Origin: JBCCIM01 sp965263205
GTDB lineage: Bacteria; Bacteroidota; Rhodothermia; Rhodothermales; JAHQVL01
NCBI GenBank assembly: GCA_965263205.1
Contig: CBDHHF010000035.1
Coordinates: 620,001 to 684,000, forward strand
Direction of reading: 5' to 3'
DNA length: 64,000 nucleotides
Below the pieces are notes generated by a model. That model had not been told where the DNA came from. It made no database searches and was given only the letters and a program-made list of their open reading frames with translations. The translations under genes were made by a program, and so were the position numbers. This document shows, piece after piece, positions 8,282 to 16,964 of the stretch; the stretch's first letter is position 1, and every line of letters begins with the position of its first letter.

Positions 8282-8830
8282 ATGGATAAAAAAGAAAAAC
8301 GAGCTACGATCAAGGCCCTTGCCGAGCAGCTTGCTGTCGGATTGCAAGGAGAGCGCGAAGCCCTGAATGGCATTAAACTGCACGTGGACCGCCAGCTTAG
8401 TGCATTGCGCCAGCAAGATCGCGAGCTTATCGAAGACACAACCCTGCTCACGAGCCAGGAAATCAATACGCTGCAAAAGCTCCGCAATCAGCGGGACCAG
8501 ATCATTAGTAAAATGGCACGCCTGCTCAATCTGAGCAAGGACAAACAGAAGCTCAAGTCACTGGTGATTGCTCTTGCAACCGAGTTGCCCGACCGGGAAC
8601 TGAAAGCACAGCTTGCCGAATTGGCGGCTGAATTGCCGGAAGACGCCGCCTCGGTAAAAGAGAGCTGCAAAGAACTGGCGTATTCGCTTCAGTATGCACT
8701 CCACCTCGGCCAGTCGCTGATCGAGGCCATTCATGGAGCCACCTCTCCCCCGCCGGTGCAAATCTACACCGCAAACGGCAATAAAAAATTGTCTTCCAAC
8801 CGTCGGATGATGATCAACAAAGTTGGTTGA
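8282..8830 (+). CDS. flgN: FlgN-like chaperone for hook-filament junction proteins
   Basis: 182 residues from the ATG at 8282 (MDKKEKR); an upstream in-frame ATG at 8231 would add 17 unlikely residues. It is almost entirely helical and charged, with a heptad-like run over residues 40-100 (LHVDRQLSALRQQDRELIED). Position directly before flgK and flgL matches FlgN, the export chaperone for these two proteins. Sequence similarity is weak by eye, so the call rests mainly on order and secondary structure. Confidence 0.6.
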   Translation: MDKKEKRATIKALAEQLAVGLQGEREALNGIKLHVDRQLSALRQQDRELIEDTTLLTSQEINTLQKLRNQRDQIISKMARLLNLSKDKQKLKSLVIALATELPDRELKAQLAELAAELPEDAASVKESCKELAYSLQYALHLGQSLIEAIHGATSPPPVQIYTANGNKKLSSNRRMMINKVG

Positions 8831-8865
8831 TCTCCACATCCTGCATCTAAACTACTATAGGTATC

Positions 8866-10264
8866 ATGAGCATTAATCAACTCATTGAATTAACCCGACG
8901 GTCGTTTGAGGCGAGCACTGCAGCCATCAATACCATTGGGCAAAACATTGCAAACGAGCAAACCGAAGGGTATCGTCGCCGGCGGGTTACGCTGCGCGCA
9001 GACGCGATTACAAGCGATGGCACCCAAATTCAGGTCCCGGGCAATACGAGCCTTGGCCTCGGAGTATCGGTGCAAAGCATTGATAGCATCCGGGATCAGT
9101 TGCTGGCCTCTTCAGCATGGGAAGCACGCGCCGGCCTCGGTGCTGCAGACGAAGAGTCGCGCCTCCTGGCTGCTGTCGAAAACCTGCTTCCGGTCAACGT
9201 GGACGGCTCACTTTCGGACGTGTTAAACCGATTTTGGAATGCATGGAGCGATCTCGCAAATAACCCGGAAGACATCGGCGTTCGCCAAACGCTACTGGCC
9301 CGTGGCAACGCATTGGCTGGCACGCTAAATCGTATTGGCGCCGACCTCGACCGGCTCAATGGACAGATTGTAAACGACCTGGACGCAGCGGTTAATGAGT
9401 TCAACACCAAGCTGCAGCGCGTTGCGGAACTCAACGTAAGCATCCAGGCCGGCCGGGCAAACGGAGCCCCCGATCTGGTTGCAGAAGATGAACGCGCCCG
9501 GCTCGTATCCGAGCTCTCCGAACTTGCACCAGTTCATGTCGAAGTAACGGAACTGGAAACATACAACATCACGGTTAACGGCGTAACCGTTGTGCAGGGT
9601 CGCGACTTTGAGCCGCTGACACTCGAACACGCTACCCAATCCGCCAACGCTTACCTATGAAACCTCAGGGCTCAGTTTCAATGCGCCAGCAGGTGATGAC
9701 GGTCGTATTGGCGCTTTGCTCCGCACTGTAAATTCCACGTTGGCCGACACGCGCCAAAATCTGGATACGCTTGCTGCATCGCTGGTTGATCGTATCAACA
9801 CCCTGCACGCGGGCGGTTATGGCCTCGATGGTAACACGGGACGGAATTTCTTCGATCCGACAGGCCTGGCGGCCGGCACCATTACAATATCAGCAGATAT
9901 TGCAGAAGCACGCTTCATTGCAGCATCTGATAACCCGGATGCAACGGCCATTGGCGATAACGACATTGCTTCAGCGATTCTCGACGAACGCACTGCTGTG
10001 CAGGTAGCACTCAACGATCAGACATTTGAGAACTTCTCAATCTCGATTGTGAGTAACGTAGGCAGCCAGTTAGAATCGGCCAACGCCCAGTTTGAAGGCC
10101 ACCAGGCTGTTGTGAATTATCTCGACGCCCTTGAGCGCGGCGCTTCCGGCGTTTCGGTCAACGAGGAGTTAACCAACCTGATTCAATTCCAGCAATCCTT
10201 TGCGGCCGCAGCGCGCGTACTCAATACCGCGCAGAGCATGTTCGATACCCTGCTGGCACTCTAA
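8866..10264 (+). CDS. flgK: Hook-filament junction protein FlgK (one frameshift)
   Basis: The N-terminus has SFEASTAAINTIGQNIANEQ and TEGYRRRRV, the FlgK/flagellar axial motif. The C-terminus has NLIQFQQSFAAAARVLNTAQ and SMFDTLLAL, equally typical. Between them the frame shifts once near 9640-9650: the first frame ends at the TGA 9658-9660, while the next frame reads TYETSGLSFNAPAGDDGRIG and continues to the end. Total length about 466 residues is normal, so a one-base error is likely. FlgK (HAP1) joins hook to filament. Confidence 0.85.
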
Positions 10265-10310
10265 TTCAGTGCATAGATAGGTCCGTTCAACACCACGCCA
10301 GCAGGCTTGC

Positions 10311-11279
10311 ATGCCTGCACTAACTACAATTCAACATGGACTCAACACCACTTTCTCGCGCAGCAAGCCTGTCGCAGGCTTCCATTACAGACAGCCTGAA
10401 CCCAAACTGCGCGAGCTCGCGCAAACGCAAGAACGGCTGAGTACAGGCCGGCGCGTAAACCGTCCTTCCGACGACGCCAGTGCTTTTCAGAAAGCACGGC
10501 AGTTGGAAGTACTCGAAAAGCGCTATGAGCAATACAACCGTTCAATTACAGATGCCCGCGCCTGGCTCGACAATACCCAGGAGAATCTTGACCTGGTAAC
10601 CGATGTGTTTGCGGAAGCCTATGACCTGGGTGTACGCTCAACAAACTCAACACTGACTGAAACCGAGCGGGACGAAATTGCAACGGCACTCGAAGGCCTG
10701 CTCGAAAATATTGTTGAGTTGCTCAATTCCAAAGCCGGCGAAGAGTACCTTTATTCGGGTACGCGTACAGCCGTCAGACCTTTTGCCATCGACCCTGCAG
10801 ACCCGGCAGGTGATGCCGCCAATGTGGTGTACTACGGCAACAACGACACCGTCGCCCGACAGATTGGCCCGGACGCAAACCTGAACGTCAATATCGACGG
10901 CACCCGTGCCATTAGCGTCGACCAGGACCGCGATGGGACGGCTGATTTCACGGCAACGGAAAGCATCCAGGACATGATCAATGCCCTGCGTGCCAATGAC
11001 ATCGACGCCATGAAAACAGGCATCGATCGGATTGAAGCGAGCCGCGATCACTTCATTAATCTGGGTTCGGAAGTAGGTAGTGTTGTGAACCGCCTTGACC
11101 TCTCTGAAAGCCAATTGGCGGAAGCTTCGCTTGCCTTAGCCCGCCAGCGTTCTGATGAAGAGGAAATAGACCTGGCAGAGGCGCTGCTAGAATTCCAGCG
11201 TGCCCAAACCAACCTTCAAACATCCCTGCAGCTTACGGCAACCGTACTGCAGGAAACAACGCTGCTAAACTTCATCTAG
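10311..11279 (+). CDS. flgL: Hook-filament junction protein FlgL (N-terminus probably misread)
   Basis: 322 residues. RLSTGRRVNRPSDDASAFQK near residue 43 and the C-terminal LAEALLEFQRAQTNLQTSLQ are FlgL signatures. Residues 15-35 of this frame (TFSRSKPVAGFHYRQPEPK) do not look like FlgL; an alternative frame over about 10355-10400 reads LSRAASLSQASITDSLN, a much better coiled-coil start. Two compensating one-base errors near 10355 and 10400 would explain this. The ATG lies inside a small palindrome (10301-10318). FlgL (HAP3) caps FlgK before the filament. Confidence 0.85.
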   Translation: MPALTTIQHGLNTTFSRSKPVAGFHYRQPEPKLRELAQTQERLSTGRRVNRPSDDASAFQKARQLEVLEKRYEQYNRSITDARAWLDNTQENLDLVTDVFAEAYDLGVRSTNSTLTETERDEIATALEGLLENIVELLNSKAGEEYLYSGTRTAVRPFAIDPADPAGDAANVVYYGNNDTVARQIGPDANLNVNIDGTRAISVDQDRDGTADFTATESIQDMINALRANDIDAMKTGIDRIEASRDHFINLGSEVGSVVNRLDLSESQLAEASLALARQRSDEEEIDLAEALLEFQRAQTNLQTSLQLTATVLQETTLLNFI

Positions 11280-11286
11280 CAACATC

Positions 11287-11304
11287 CCTGGTTTTGTAAC
11301 CAGG
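11287..11304 (+). other. Small hairpin after flgL
   Basis: CCTGGTT pairs with AACCAGG around TTGT. No T-run follows, so termination is doubtful; it may stabilise the 3' end of the flgL message. Confidence 0.35.
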
Positions 11305-11369
11305 CGTTCTGCCCCGACTTCTCGGCTTTATCGCCGGTCATTCTGGCCATATTGATAGCACATATCATC

Positions 11370-12209
11370 ATGATCAATTCCCTTTCTCTCGAGCCTCAAC
11401 ATTCTTTTCTGGCCAACTACAAAATCCCCGTTGTAGCGCCAGGTGCCGCAGTGAAAACCCCAAAACAGCCGGCAACTCCCCTCACGTCGTTGCAGCAGAA
11501 AATGGCAGATCCACGCGCTCGTTCGTTGCGCATGATCTTGAGCAGCGGCAACAACATGGCGGATGTCGAAAAGGCTGAAATAAAAACGGGGCTCGCCGTA
11601 TCGATGTGGCAGGCCGGCAAAAGCGAGCAAGCAATCAAGCTTGCTGATCAGTCGCTCGTGCTCTTCGCCAACCAGTGGATTGCGCACTGCATCAAAATTG
11701 ATGTGATGATGGCGCGGCACAAGTACGAAGAAGCGTACGAATACCTGATGGGGATCAAAGTCTCAGGCCGGCCCGTGTCGTGGGACCATGCGTTATCCAA
11801 AAAAGAAATCCACCGCTGTGCCGCTTCCTGTAAATGGCGGCTAAAAGCCTGGGAAGACGTTGAGAAGCACTTGAAAATCGCCTACCCCAAAGGCGTCAAG
11901 TCTATGCCGACCGGATTGCAGGAAGACTGGTTCAGGCTCGCCCTCTACCGGCATAATCCTGACAATGCCGCAGAAGCAGCGGCACTGCTGGCCGGCAGCA
12001 ACACCCTCGAGTTTACCGATGCGTTGCTGCAAACCCTCGTACAACAGGGTTGGTCGGGCAAAGCGTTGCCCATTTACCGGCGCGTATACGCAAAGCAGCC
12101 ACGCAACGAGCTGCTCCGCCGGCGACTGGTGGCCCTGTGTATCCGCGAAGGCGAAATCGAAGAGGCCCGCAAGTTGACAGAGTCGGGTGCGCTGAATTTG
12201 AATCCGTGA
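11370..12209 (+). CDS. TPR-like protein of unknown function in the flagellar cluster
   Basis: 279 residues from the ATG at 11370 (MINSLSL). Residues 70-270 consist of paired helices of TPR type (WQAGKSEQAIKLADQSLVLF near 95, WKAWEDVEKHLKIAYPKG-like later). There is no signal peptide or membrane helix, so it is probably cytoplasmic. I do not recognise a specific family. It follows flgL and precedes the repeat-rich region before the flagellins. Other TPR-containing genes in this window sit beside glycosyltransferases, so a role in flagellin handling or modification is possible but unproven. Confidence 0.65.
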   Translation: MINSLSLEPQHSFLANYKIPVVAPGAAVKTPKQPATPLTSLQQKMADPRARSLRMILSSGNNMADVEKAEIKTGLAVSMWQAGKSEQAIKLADQSLVLFANQWIAHCIKIDVMMARHKYEEAYEYLMGIKVSGRPVSWDHALSKKEIHRCAASCKWRLKAWEDVEKHLKIAYPKGVKSMPTGLQEDWFRLALYRHNPDNAAEAAALLAGSNTLEFTDALLQTLVQQGWSGKALPIYRRVYAKQPRNELLRRRLVALCIREGEIEEARKLTESGALNLNP

Positions 12210-12706
12210 GGAGTGAGTTTTCCTTCGCTATTCGGTGTTCCTTGTCAAGGGTGTTCAGAAAAATCTTTATCCAATGTTGGCGCTCATGGCCATTCCAGCA
12301 AGGAATACACATCTTGTGCAGTAAGCTACTGCTCCCTGGTGTAGGTTGCGTACGTTCATTTCTTTTGCTTGCCCAAAAGAAACGAACCAAAGAAAAGGGC
12401 ACCACCAAATAAAACGCGCGCTTTTATCTCCTTCCGCGCAAATCCTCCTGAACTTTATTCAGGAAAACGCTTCGATAAAAGCATCCACCACACATCGCCA
12501 CGCATTTGGTGGACATCCGCGCGCTGATTTGCTTAAAAGCGAAAGCATCCTTGCTAGCTACTATTTTTCTGAACACCCCTGGTTCCTTGTTCGGTGTTCG
12601 ATATTCAAGCCCGGTGCCAGCCTGGCAGAGATCCTTCGCAGGGCTCAGGATGACGGGAATGAAGCAAATCAGCATTCCCAAATCTACAATCCGCAATCAA
12701 GGGGCT
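12206..12706 (+). repeat. Dispersed intergenic repeat, copy 1 (split by an insertion)
   Basis: The copy begins with about 1.5 units of the GTGAGGA heptamer, runs to 12245, is interrupted by a 336-bp element, and resumes at 12591 through TATTCAAGCCCGGTGCCAGC, an imperfect hairpin with GAGATCCTTCGC and GCTCAGGATGAC, and ATCAAGGGGCT at about 12706. A second, uninterrupted copy lies at 14496-14754. A further diverged unit (GATCTTGCGCACGGCTAAGG) follows at about 12720-12745. Confidence 0.7.
12246..12581 (+). mobile_element. 336-bp MITE-like element with terminal inverted repeats
   Basis: The ends CAAGGGTGTTCAGAAAAAT (12246-12264) and ATTTTTCTGAACACCCCTG (12563-12581) are 19-bp inverted repeats with 18 matches. 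They are flanked by the 9-bp direct repeat GTTCCTTGT (12237-12245 and 12582-12590), a target duplication. No transposase is encoded. The inside contains an AAGAAACGAACCAAAGAAAA segment that I recall from dispersed elements in many genomes. The second repeat copy at 14611-14650 shows the empty site, confirming insertion. Confidence 0.75.
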
Positions 12707-13603
12707 GCAAGCCCCGAAGCGATCTTGCGCACGGCTAAGGATGACATGGGTGATGAATACTGCTAATCCTAATACAATCGAAAATCGGCAATCGACACGA
12801 ACATAAGCTCGCTTATGTGACTGATGAAATAAAATCGGCAATCCACTCCCCGTTTTCGCGTCGCGCAAAAAAACCAATCAATTTTTTAAGCACTGCCTTT
12901 AGTCGTCACCCCGCCCGACGATATAGAGTCCAGGGCAGATGATTCCCGCGATTTACTTCGAAGCGATAACCGATTTGTAAAAAAAGGCCGCTTGGGGAAT
13001 TGTCACCCGGACCCAAAACCCACGCCTGACCTGTTGATGGCCGGCACACGTTACCACCCATTCATTGTGCGCAAGGCAAACGCTTTTGCAATCACGAATT
13101 CAAGTACATGTGCACCATTTTAAGGCCTCAGGCAACACCACACAGGTATCAGTCATCACTGTAAACCCATAACCATACGCGGTGATCAGGTCCCACAACC
13201 CACGCTTCTGCATGCCTAGGAACGCTTAAGCAACTGTTGATAAACCCTGACCCTGTATACGCCGACCAACTGCCGGTATTCTGGCCACAATCGTTTGTAT
13301 TTGAAAAGCAATTGCTTTTTGCATCATCGGTTTAACCAGTGGATCCGTACATCCCTGCTTTCGCACGGCAGGCGCATGTTTCCGAAGGTTGTGAGACGCT
13401 ACAAAGACGTATGATTGTATCAAATGCCTCTGCAGGGCGCGCGATACACACCTGGCGCTTACGATGAGATACCTGTCCCACCAAGCGTGCGAAACGCTCG
13501 CACCGCTTGCCGGCGATCCCATCGCCAATTGCCATCAGGATTGCTCGCACCAGTCCCGTTGTGCAAATTCATCTACCAAGCCAAAATATTCGGAGGAAGA
13601 ATC
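12707..13603. other. Long non-coding stretch upstream of the first flagellin
   Basis: About 900 bp in which I see no convincing gene. It includes decayed repeat sequence up to about 12760 and otherwise unique sequence. The only regulatory candidates are at 13529-13552 close to the flagellin start. Short frames on both strands have no recognisable protein character. Confidence 0.5.
13529..13552 (+). promoter_or_regulatory. Candidate promoter and shared leader element of flagellin 1
   Basis: TTGCCATC, four bases, TTGCT (13529-13545) has sigma-54 spacing but lacks the second -24 G. Overlapping it, TGCTCGCACCA (13542-13552) recurs exactly at 15961-15971 before flagellin 3, at nearly the same distance from the start codon (62 and 65 nt). 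This is suggestive only. Confidence 0.3.
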
Positions 13604-14431
13604 ATGGCATTTGGAGATTTGACTCGTGTAAACACGAACATCCAGTCAATGCAGTCTCTTTACGAACTGCAGCGTTCAAACTCAGAGCTCGGCGTTCGTC
13701 AGTTGCGTCTTGCAACCGGCTCTCGCATCAACTCTGCAGAAGATGATTCAGCTGGATTCTCAATCTCTATGAAACTCGAATCTCGGGTTCGTGGACAGGC
13801 GCAGGCACTCGCCAACATTGGTGATGCCAAAGCGATGCTGGGTATCGCTGAGGGTGGCCTGACAACCATTCAGGAAATCCTGATGACGATGAAAGAAAAA
13901 GTAATCCAGGGTGCTAATGACACACTGGGTAGCTTTGAGCGTCGTCTGATCGACAACCAGCTGAATGCGCTGTCTTCAGAGATTAACTCTATCGTGAGCA
14001 GCTCTACGTTTAACGGCGTATCTGTATTCACAAGTGGCGCTTTCAGCTTCCAGGTTGGTTCTGCAGACGCAGACACCTTCTCTGTAACGGTAGGTGCCCT
14101 CTCTACGGGCGCTCTGAGCGTAAGCTCTACCGATGTTAGCGTTATTTCTGCAACCTCAGCTAACACAACGCTGGGTAACATCGACACCGCAATCAACACG
14201 ATTGCCAGTACATTGGGCAGCCTTGGTGATAACCAGGCAGCACTCTCTTTCAAAGCTGACAACCTGAACATCAACATGATCAACCAGGATGCAGCACGGA
14301 GCCGGATCGCAGATGCCGACTTCGCGAAAGAGCAGATCGAAATCGTGAAACTGCAGATCCTGCAGCAGACCGGTGTAGCTGCCATATCGCAGGCTAACCT
14401 TGCTCCTCAGGTTGTACTCTCCCTCCTGTAG
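13604..14431 (+). CDS. fliC: Flagellin 1
   Basis: 275 residues, start MAFGDLTRVNTNIQSMQS preceded by a strong GGAGGAAG ribosome site 8 bases upstream. The N-terminal D0/D1 signature (LRLATGSRINSAEDDSAGFS) and the C-terminal D0 helix (EIVKLQILQQTGVAAISQAN, ending in LL) are complete. The central region is short and Ser/Thr/Val-rich (residues 140-195), so there is no large D2/D3 domain; these Ser/Thr could be O-glycosylated. It is exported through the type III apparatus and polymerises into the filament. A strong terminator follows at 14458-14495. Closely similar to flagellin 3. Confidence 0.95.
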   Translation: MAFGDLTRVNTNIQSMQSLYELQRSNSELGVRQLRLATGSRINSAEDDSAGFSISMKLESRVRGQAQALANIGDAKAMLGIAEGGLTTIQEILMTMKEKVIQGANDTLGSFERRLIDNQLNALSSEINSIVSSSTFNGVSVFTSGAFSFQVGSADADTFSVTVGALSTGALSVSSTDVSVISATSANTTLGNIDTAINTIASTLGSLGDNQAALSFKADNLNINMINQDAARSRIADADFAKEQIEIVKLQILQQTGVAAISQANLAPQVVLSLL

Positions 14432-14457
14432 GACAAGCAGACCTTTCTGTAAGCACA

Positions 14458-14495
14458 AAAAGCCGTGCTCGGGATTCCCCGGGCGCGGCTTTTTT
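14458..14495 (+). terminator. Terminator of flagellin 1
   Basis: AAAAAGCCGTGCTCGGG pairs with CCCGGGCGCGGCTTTTTT in an A/T-flanked GC-rich stem, 26 nt past the stop. The heptamer array begins immediately after it. Confidence 0.8.
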
Positions 14496-14598
14496 AGTGA
14501 GGAGTGAGGAGTGAGGAGTGAGGAGTGAGGAGTGAGGAGTGAGGAGTGAGGAGTGAGGAGTGAGGAGTGAGGAGTGAGGAGTGAGGAGTGAGGAGTGA
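14496..14598 (+). repeat. Tandem array of a 7-bp unit (GTGAGGA), about 14.5 copies
   Basis: An essentially perfect array of the heptamer between the flagellin 1 terminator and the dispersed repeat. The other copy of that repeat (12206-12217) has only about 1.5 units, so the array has expanded here. It is non-coding and likely variable in copy number. Confidence 0.9.
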
Positions 14599-14610
14599 TT
14601 GAATTTGCCC

Positions 14611-14754
14611 TCGATATTCGGGGTTCCTTGCTCGATATTCGATATTCAAGCCCGGTGCGAGCCTGGCAGAGATCCTTCGCGTGGCTCAGAATGACAGGAA
14701 TGGTGCAGATCAGCAATCAAAAATCAACAATCCGAATTCAGCAATCAAGGGGCT
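14611..14754 (+). repeat. Dispersed intergenic repeat, copy 2
   Basis: Starts TCGATATTCGGGGTTCCTTG, continues through TATTCAAGCCCGGTGCGAGC, GAGATCCTTCGC and GCTCAGAATGACAGG and ends AATCAAGGGGCT. It aligns nearly base for base with copy 1 after the MITE and one target duplicate are removed from that copy. Confidence 0.75.
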
Positions 14755-14899
14755 CTTCTTTCCCGTATTGCCGGCAACATATGCCGCATTAAACTGGCAA
14801 ATACGGACGTATTTCTTGATCACGAAGCATTGAAATTGCCTTTAAAAACCATCAAATAGCGCAATTCGAAAGTAACAATTCTTTTTTGTAAGCCAATCC

Positions 14900-14926
14900 T
14901 TAAGTCTCCCCTGGTGGCTCCGATAC
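14900..14926 (+). promoter_or_regulatory. Candidate sigma-28 promoter of flagellin 2
   Basis: TTAAG at 14900 and TCCGATAC at 14919-14926, with 15 bases between TTAA and the -10 octamer. This matches the TAAA-N15-GCCGATAA FliA consensus in six of the eight -10 bases and in spacing, and is repeated before flgM, fliS, flgB and motA. The leader to the ATG at 14990 is about 57 nt. Confidence 0.6.
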
Positions 14927-14989
14927 AGAGTGCAGAGCTAAAATTCTCTACGCCAGAACTTTATATGTTAAACCATTCCAGAAATAACC

Positions 14990-15823
14990 ATGGGAGCATT
15001 TGGAGATCTTGCTCGAATTAACACCAACGTCCAGTCATTGGATGCCTTGAATCGCCTTTACCGGACCAACGGTTCATTGGGAATGCGGCAGTTGCGCCTG
15101 GCAACAGGCAGCCGGATTAACCGAGCAGAAGACGATTCAGCGGGGTATTCGATTTCAAGAAAGCTTGAATCGCGGTTACGCGGCCAAGCACAAGCACTCG
15201 CAAACATTGGTGATGCTAAGAGCATGCTAAACGTTGCTGAAGGAAGCCTTAACACGATTATGGACATCCTCGGCACAATGAAAGAGAAAATCATCCAGGG
15301 TGGCAACGACACGCTGGGTAGCGATGAGCGGACACTTATCAAGTCTCAACTCAACGCGCTGTCAACCGAGATCAACTCGATTATCAGCAGTACCCTCTTC
15401 ATTAGCAGAAGCATCTTTACCTCGTCTGCATTGACGTTTATGGTAGGTCCTTCGAGTAACAACCTATTCTCAGTTTCAGTTGGCGCACTCGACTCAGCTA
15501 GTCTGGGCGTGGCATCAACAAGTCTGAACGTTTCATCCGCGGCTTCGGCAACGTCGTCACTGGGTGGGATAGATCGGTCGATCCAAACCATAGCCAGCCT
15601 GATGGCCGGCCTCGGCAACGCTCAGAAAGCTTTGTCTTTCAGAGAGGAAAACGTTTCAACCCAGATCATCAGCAATGAATCAGCTAGAAGTAGAATTGCG
15701 GACGCCGACTTTGCCAAGGAGCAAATGGAGATCGCTAAGCTGCAGATCTTGCAGCAAACAGGGATTAATGCGCTTGTCAATTCGAACCTGGCGCCCCAGG
15801 CTATCCTCGCTCTCCTCCAGTAG
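14990..15823 (+). CDS. Flagellin 2 (divergent paralogue)
   Basis: 277 residues, MGAFGDLARINTNVQSLDAL at the start and QMEIAKLQILQQTGINALVN near the end, so D0/D1 are complete. It differs most from flagellins 1 and 3 in the middle: the usual SSSTFNGVSVFTSGAFSFQV block is SSTLFISRSIFTSSALTFMV here, losing the FNG turn. It also lacks their strong ribosome site and has its own sigma-28-like promoter. It may be a minor or positional filament subunit. A 12-bp hairpin (15880-15922) follows. Confidence 0.92.
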   Translation: MGAFGDLARINTNVQSLDALNRLYRTNGSLGMRQLRLATGSRINRAEDDSAGYSISRKLESRLRGQAQALANIGDAKSMLNVAEGSLNTIMDILGTMKEKIIQGGNDTLGSDERTLIKSQLNALSTEINSIISSTLFISRSIFTSSALTFMVGPSSNNLFSVSVGALDSASLGVASTSLNVSSAASATSSLGGIDRSIQTIASLMAGLGNAQKALSFREENVSTQIISNESARSRIADADFAKEQMEIAKLQILQQTGINALVNSNLAPQAILALLQ

Positions 15824-15879
15824 GGAGCTCGCACAGGAATCAGCCTTACCTGATGTAAATAACCCTTTAAAACATAAAA

Positions 15880-15922
15880 GGCAGCACGCAAACGAATCTC
15901 GCAATGACCGTTGCGTGCTGCC
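15880..15922. other. 12-bp hairpin after flagellin 2
   Basis: GGCAGCACGCAA (15880-15891) pairs perfectly with TTGCGTGCTGCC (15911-15922). No T-run follows on the plus strand, though a T-rich stretch follows on the minus strand. Probably marks the 3' end of the flagellin 2 message. Confidence 0.5.
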
Positions 15923-15960
15923 ACAGGCGGAGAGTCCGCCGAGAAGATGAGTCCGGTTAG

Positions 15961-15971
15961 TGCTCGCACCA
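15961..15971 (+). promoter_or_regulatory. Shared 11-bp leader element of flagellin 3
   Basis: TGCTCGCACCA, identical to 13542-13552 before flagellin 1 and at almost the same distance from the ATG, inside otherwise diverged upstream sequence. Possibly part of a promoter or an mRNA leader target. Confidence 0.3.
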
Positions 15972-16025
15972 CTTACCAGACTCCGAACTCCTCAGCCAAT
16001 AACCAACACAATCGGAGGAAGGATC

Positions 16026-16853
16026 ATGGCATTCGGAGATTTAACACGCGTAAACACCAACATCCAGTCGATGCAATCGCTGTTAGAGTTGCAAAAATCT
16101 AACGCGGACCTTGGCTCGCGTCAGTTGCGCCTCGCAACGGGACGTCGCATAAATCGTGCCGAGGATGATTCAGCTGGTTTTTCCATCTCCATGAAGCTCG
16201 AGTCTCGGGTTCGTGGACAGGCTCAGGCCCTTGCCAACATCGGTGATGCAAAGGCAATGCTGAGCGTGGCAGAGGGTGGCCTGACAACGATTCAGGAAAT
16301 CCTCTTCACGATGAAAGAGAAGGTGATTCAGGGTGCAAACGACACACTGGGCAGCTTTGAGCGTCGTCTTGTGGACAACCAGTTGAACGCACTCTCTACA
16401 GAGATCAATTCCATTATCAGCAGCTCTACGTTTAACGGCGTAACTGTGTTCTCATCTGGTGCATTCAGCTTCCAGGTAGGCGCTTCTGATTCGGATACGT
16501 TCGCTGTAACTGTTGGTGCCCTTTCTACAGGCGCCCTGAGCGTAGGCTCAGCAAGCCTGGACGTTTCGTCATCTACTGCGGCGAATACTTCGCTTACCAA
16601 CATCGACAACGCAATCAATACGATTGCAAGCACCCTGGGTAGCCTTGGTGATAACCAGAAAGCTCTTACCTTCAAAGAAGAGAATCTGAATATCAACATG
16701 ATTAACCAGGATTCAGCACGCAGCCGTATTCTCGATGCTGATTTTGCCAAAGAGCAGATCGAAATCGTGAAACTGCAGATCTTGCAGCAGACGGGTGTTG
16801 CGGCTATTTCACAGGCCAATCTCGCTCCACAGGTCGTACTGTCATTGCTCTAG
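16026..16853 (+). CDS. Flagellin 3
   Basis: 275 residues, very similar to flagellin 1 over its length (MAFGDLTRVNTNIQSMQS start; EIVKLQILQQTGVAAISQAN near the end), with differences concentrated in residues 70-85 and 150-200. It has the same GGAGGAAG ribosome site. The high similarity and shared leader suggest recent duplication of flagellin 1, with the divergent flagellin 2 between them. A strong terminator lies 75 bp downstream. Confidence 0.95.
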   Translation: MAFGDLTRVNTNIQSMQSLLELQKSNADLGSRQLRLATGRRINRAEDDSAGFSISMKLESRVRGQAQALANIGDAKAMLSVAEGGLTTIQEILFTMKEKVIQGANDTLGSFERRLVDNQLNALSTEINSIISSSTFNGVTVFSSGAFSFQVGASDSDTFAVTVGALSTGALSVGSASLDVSSSTAANTSLTNIDNAINTIASTLGSLGDNQKALTFKEENLNINMINQDSARSRILDADFAKEQIEIVKLQILQQTGVAAISQANLAPQVVLSLL

Positions 16854-16927
16854 TCGAGCAATGGACGTCCCTAAGGAACGGTTCTGGCGTACATGTTCTC
16901 ATGGTGGGGGCGTACCTAAAAAGCGTA

Positions 16928-16964
16928 AAACCGCTCTCTGGTCAATCCAGAGAGCGGTTTTTTT
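16928..16964 (+). terminator. Terminator of flagellin 3
   Basis: AAACCGCTCTCTGG (16928-16941) pairs perfectly with CCAGAGAGCGGTTT (16947-16960), 5-nt loop, followed by TTTT. It closes the flagellin block before the convergent glycosyltransferase. Confidence 0.88.

Noticed and set aside
12346..12738. Short open frames in the repeat region before flagellin 1
   Set aside because: They fall in the MITE and dispersed repeat; the peptide containing QKKRTKEKG is typical translated repeat, not a gene.
14496..14598. Possible CRISPR-like array
   Set aside because: Unit is only 7 bp with no spacers; it is a simple tandem repeat. The 15-bp arrays at 29639 and 29753 also lack spacers.
15938..15945. GCCGAGAA upstream of flagellin 3 as a sigma-28 -10
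   Set aside because: The -35 position reads TGCC, so there is no paired element.
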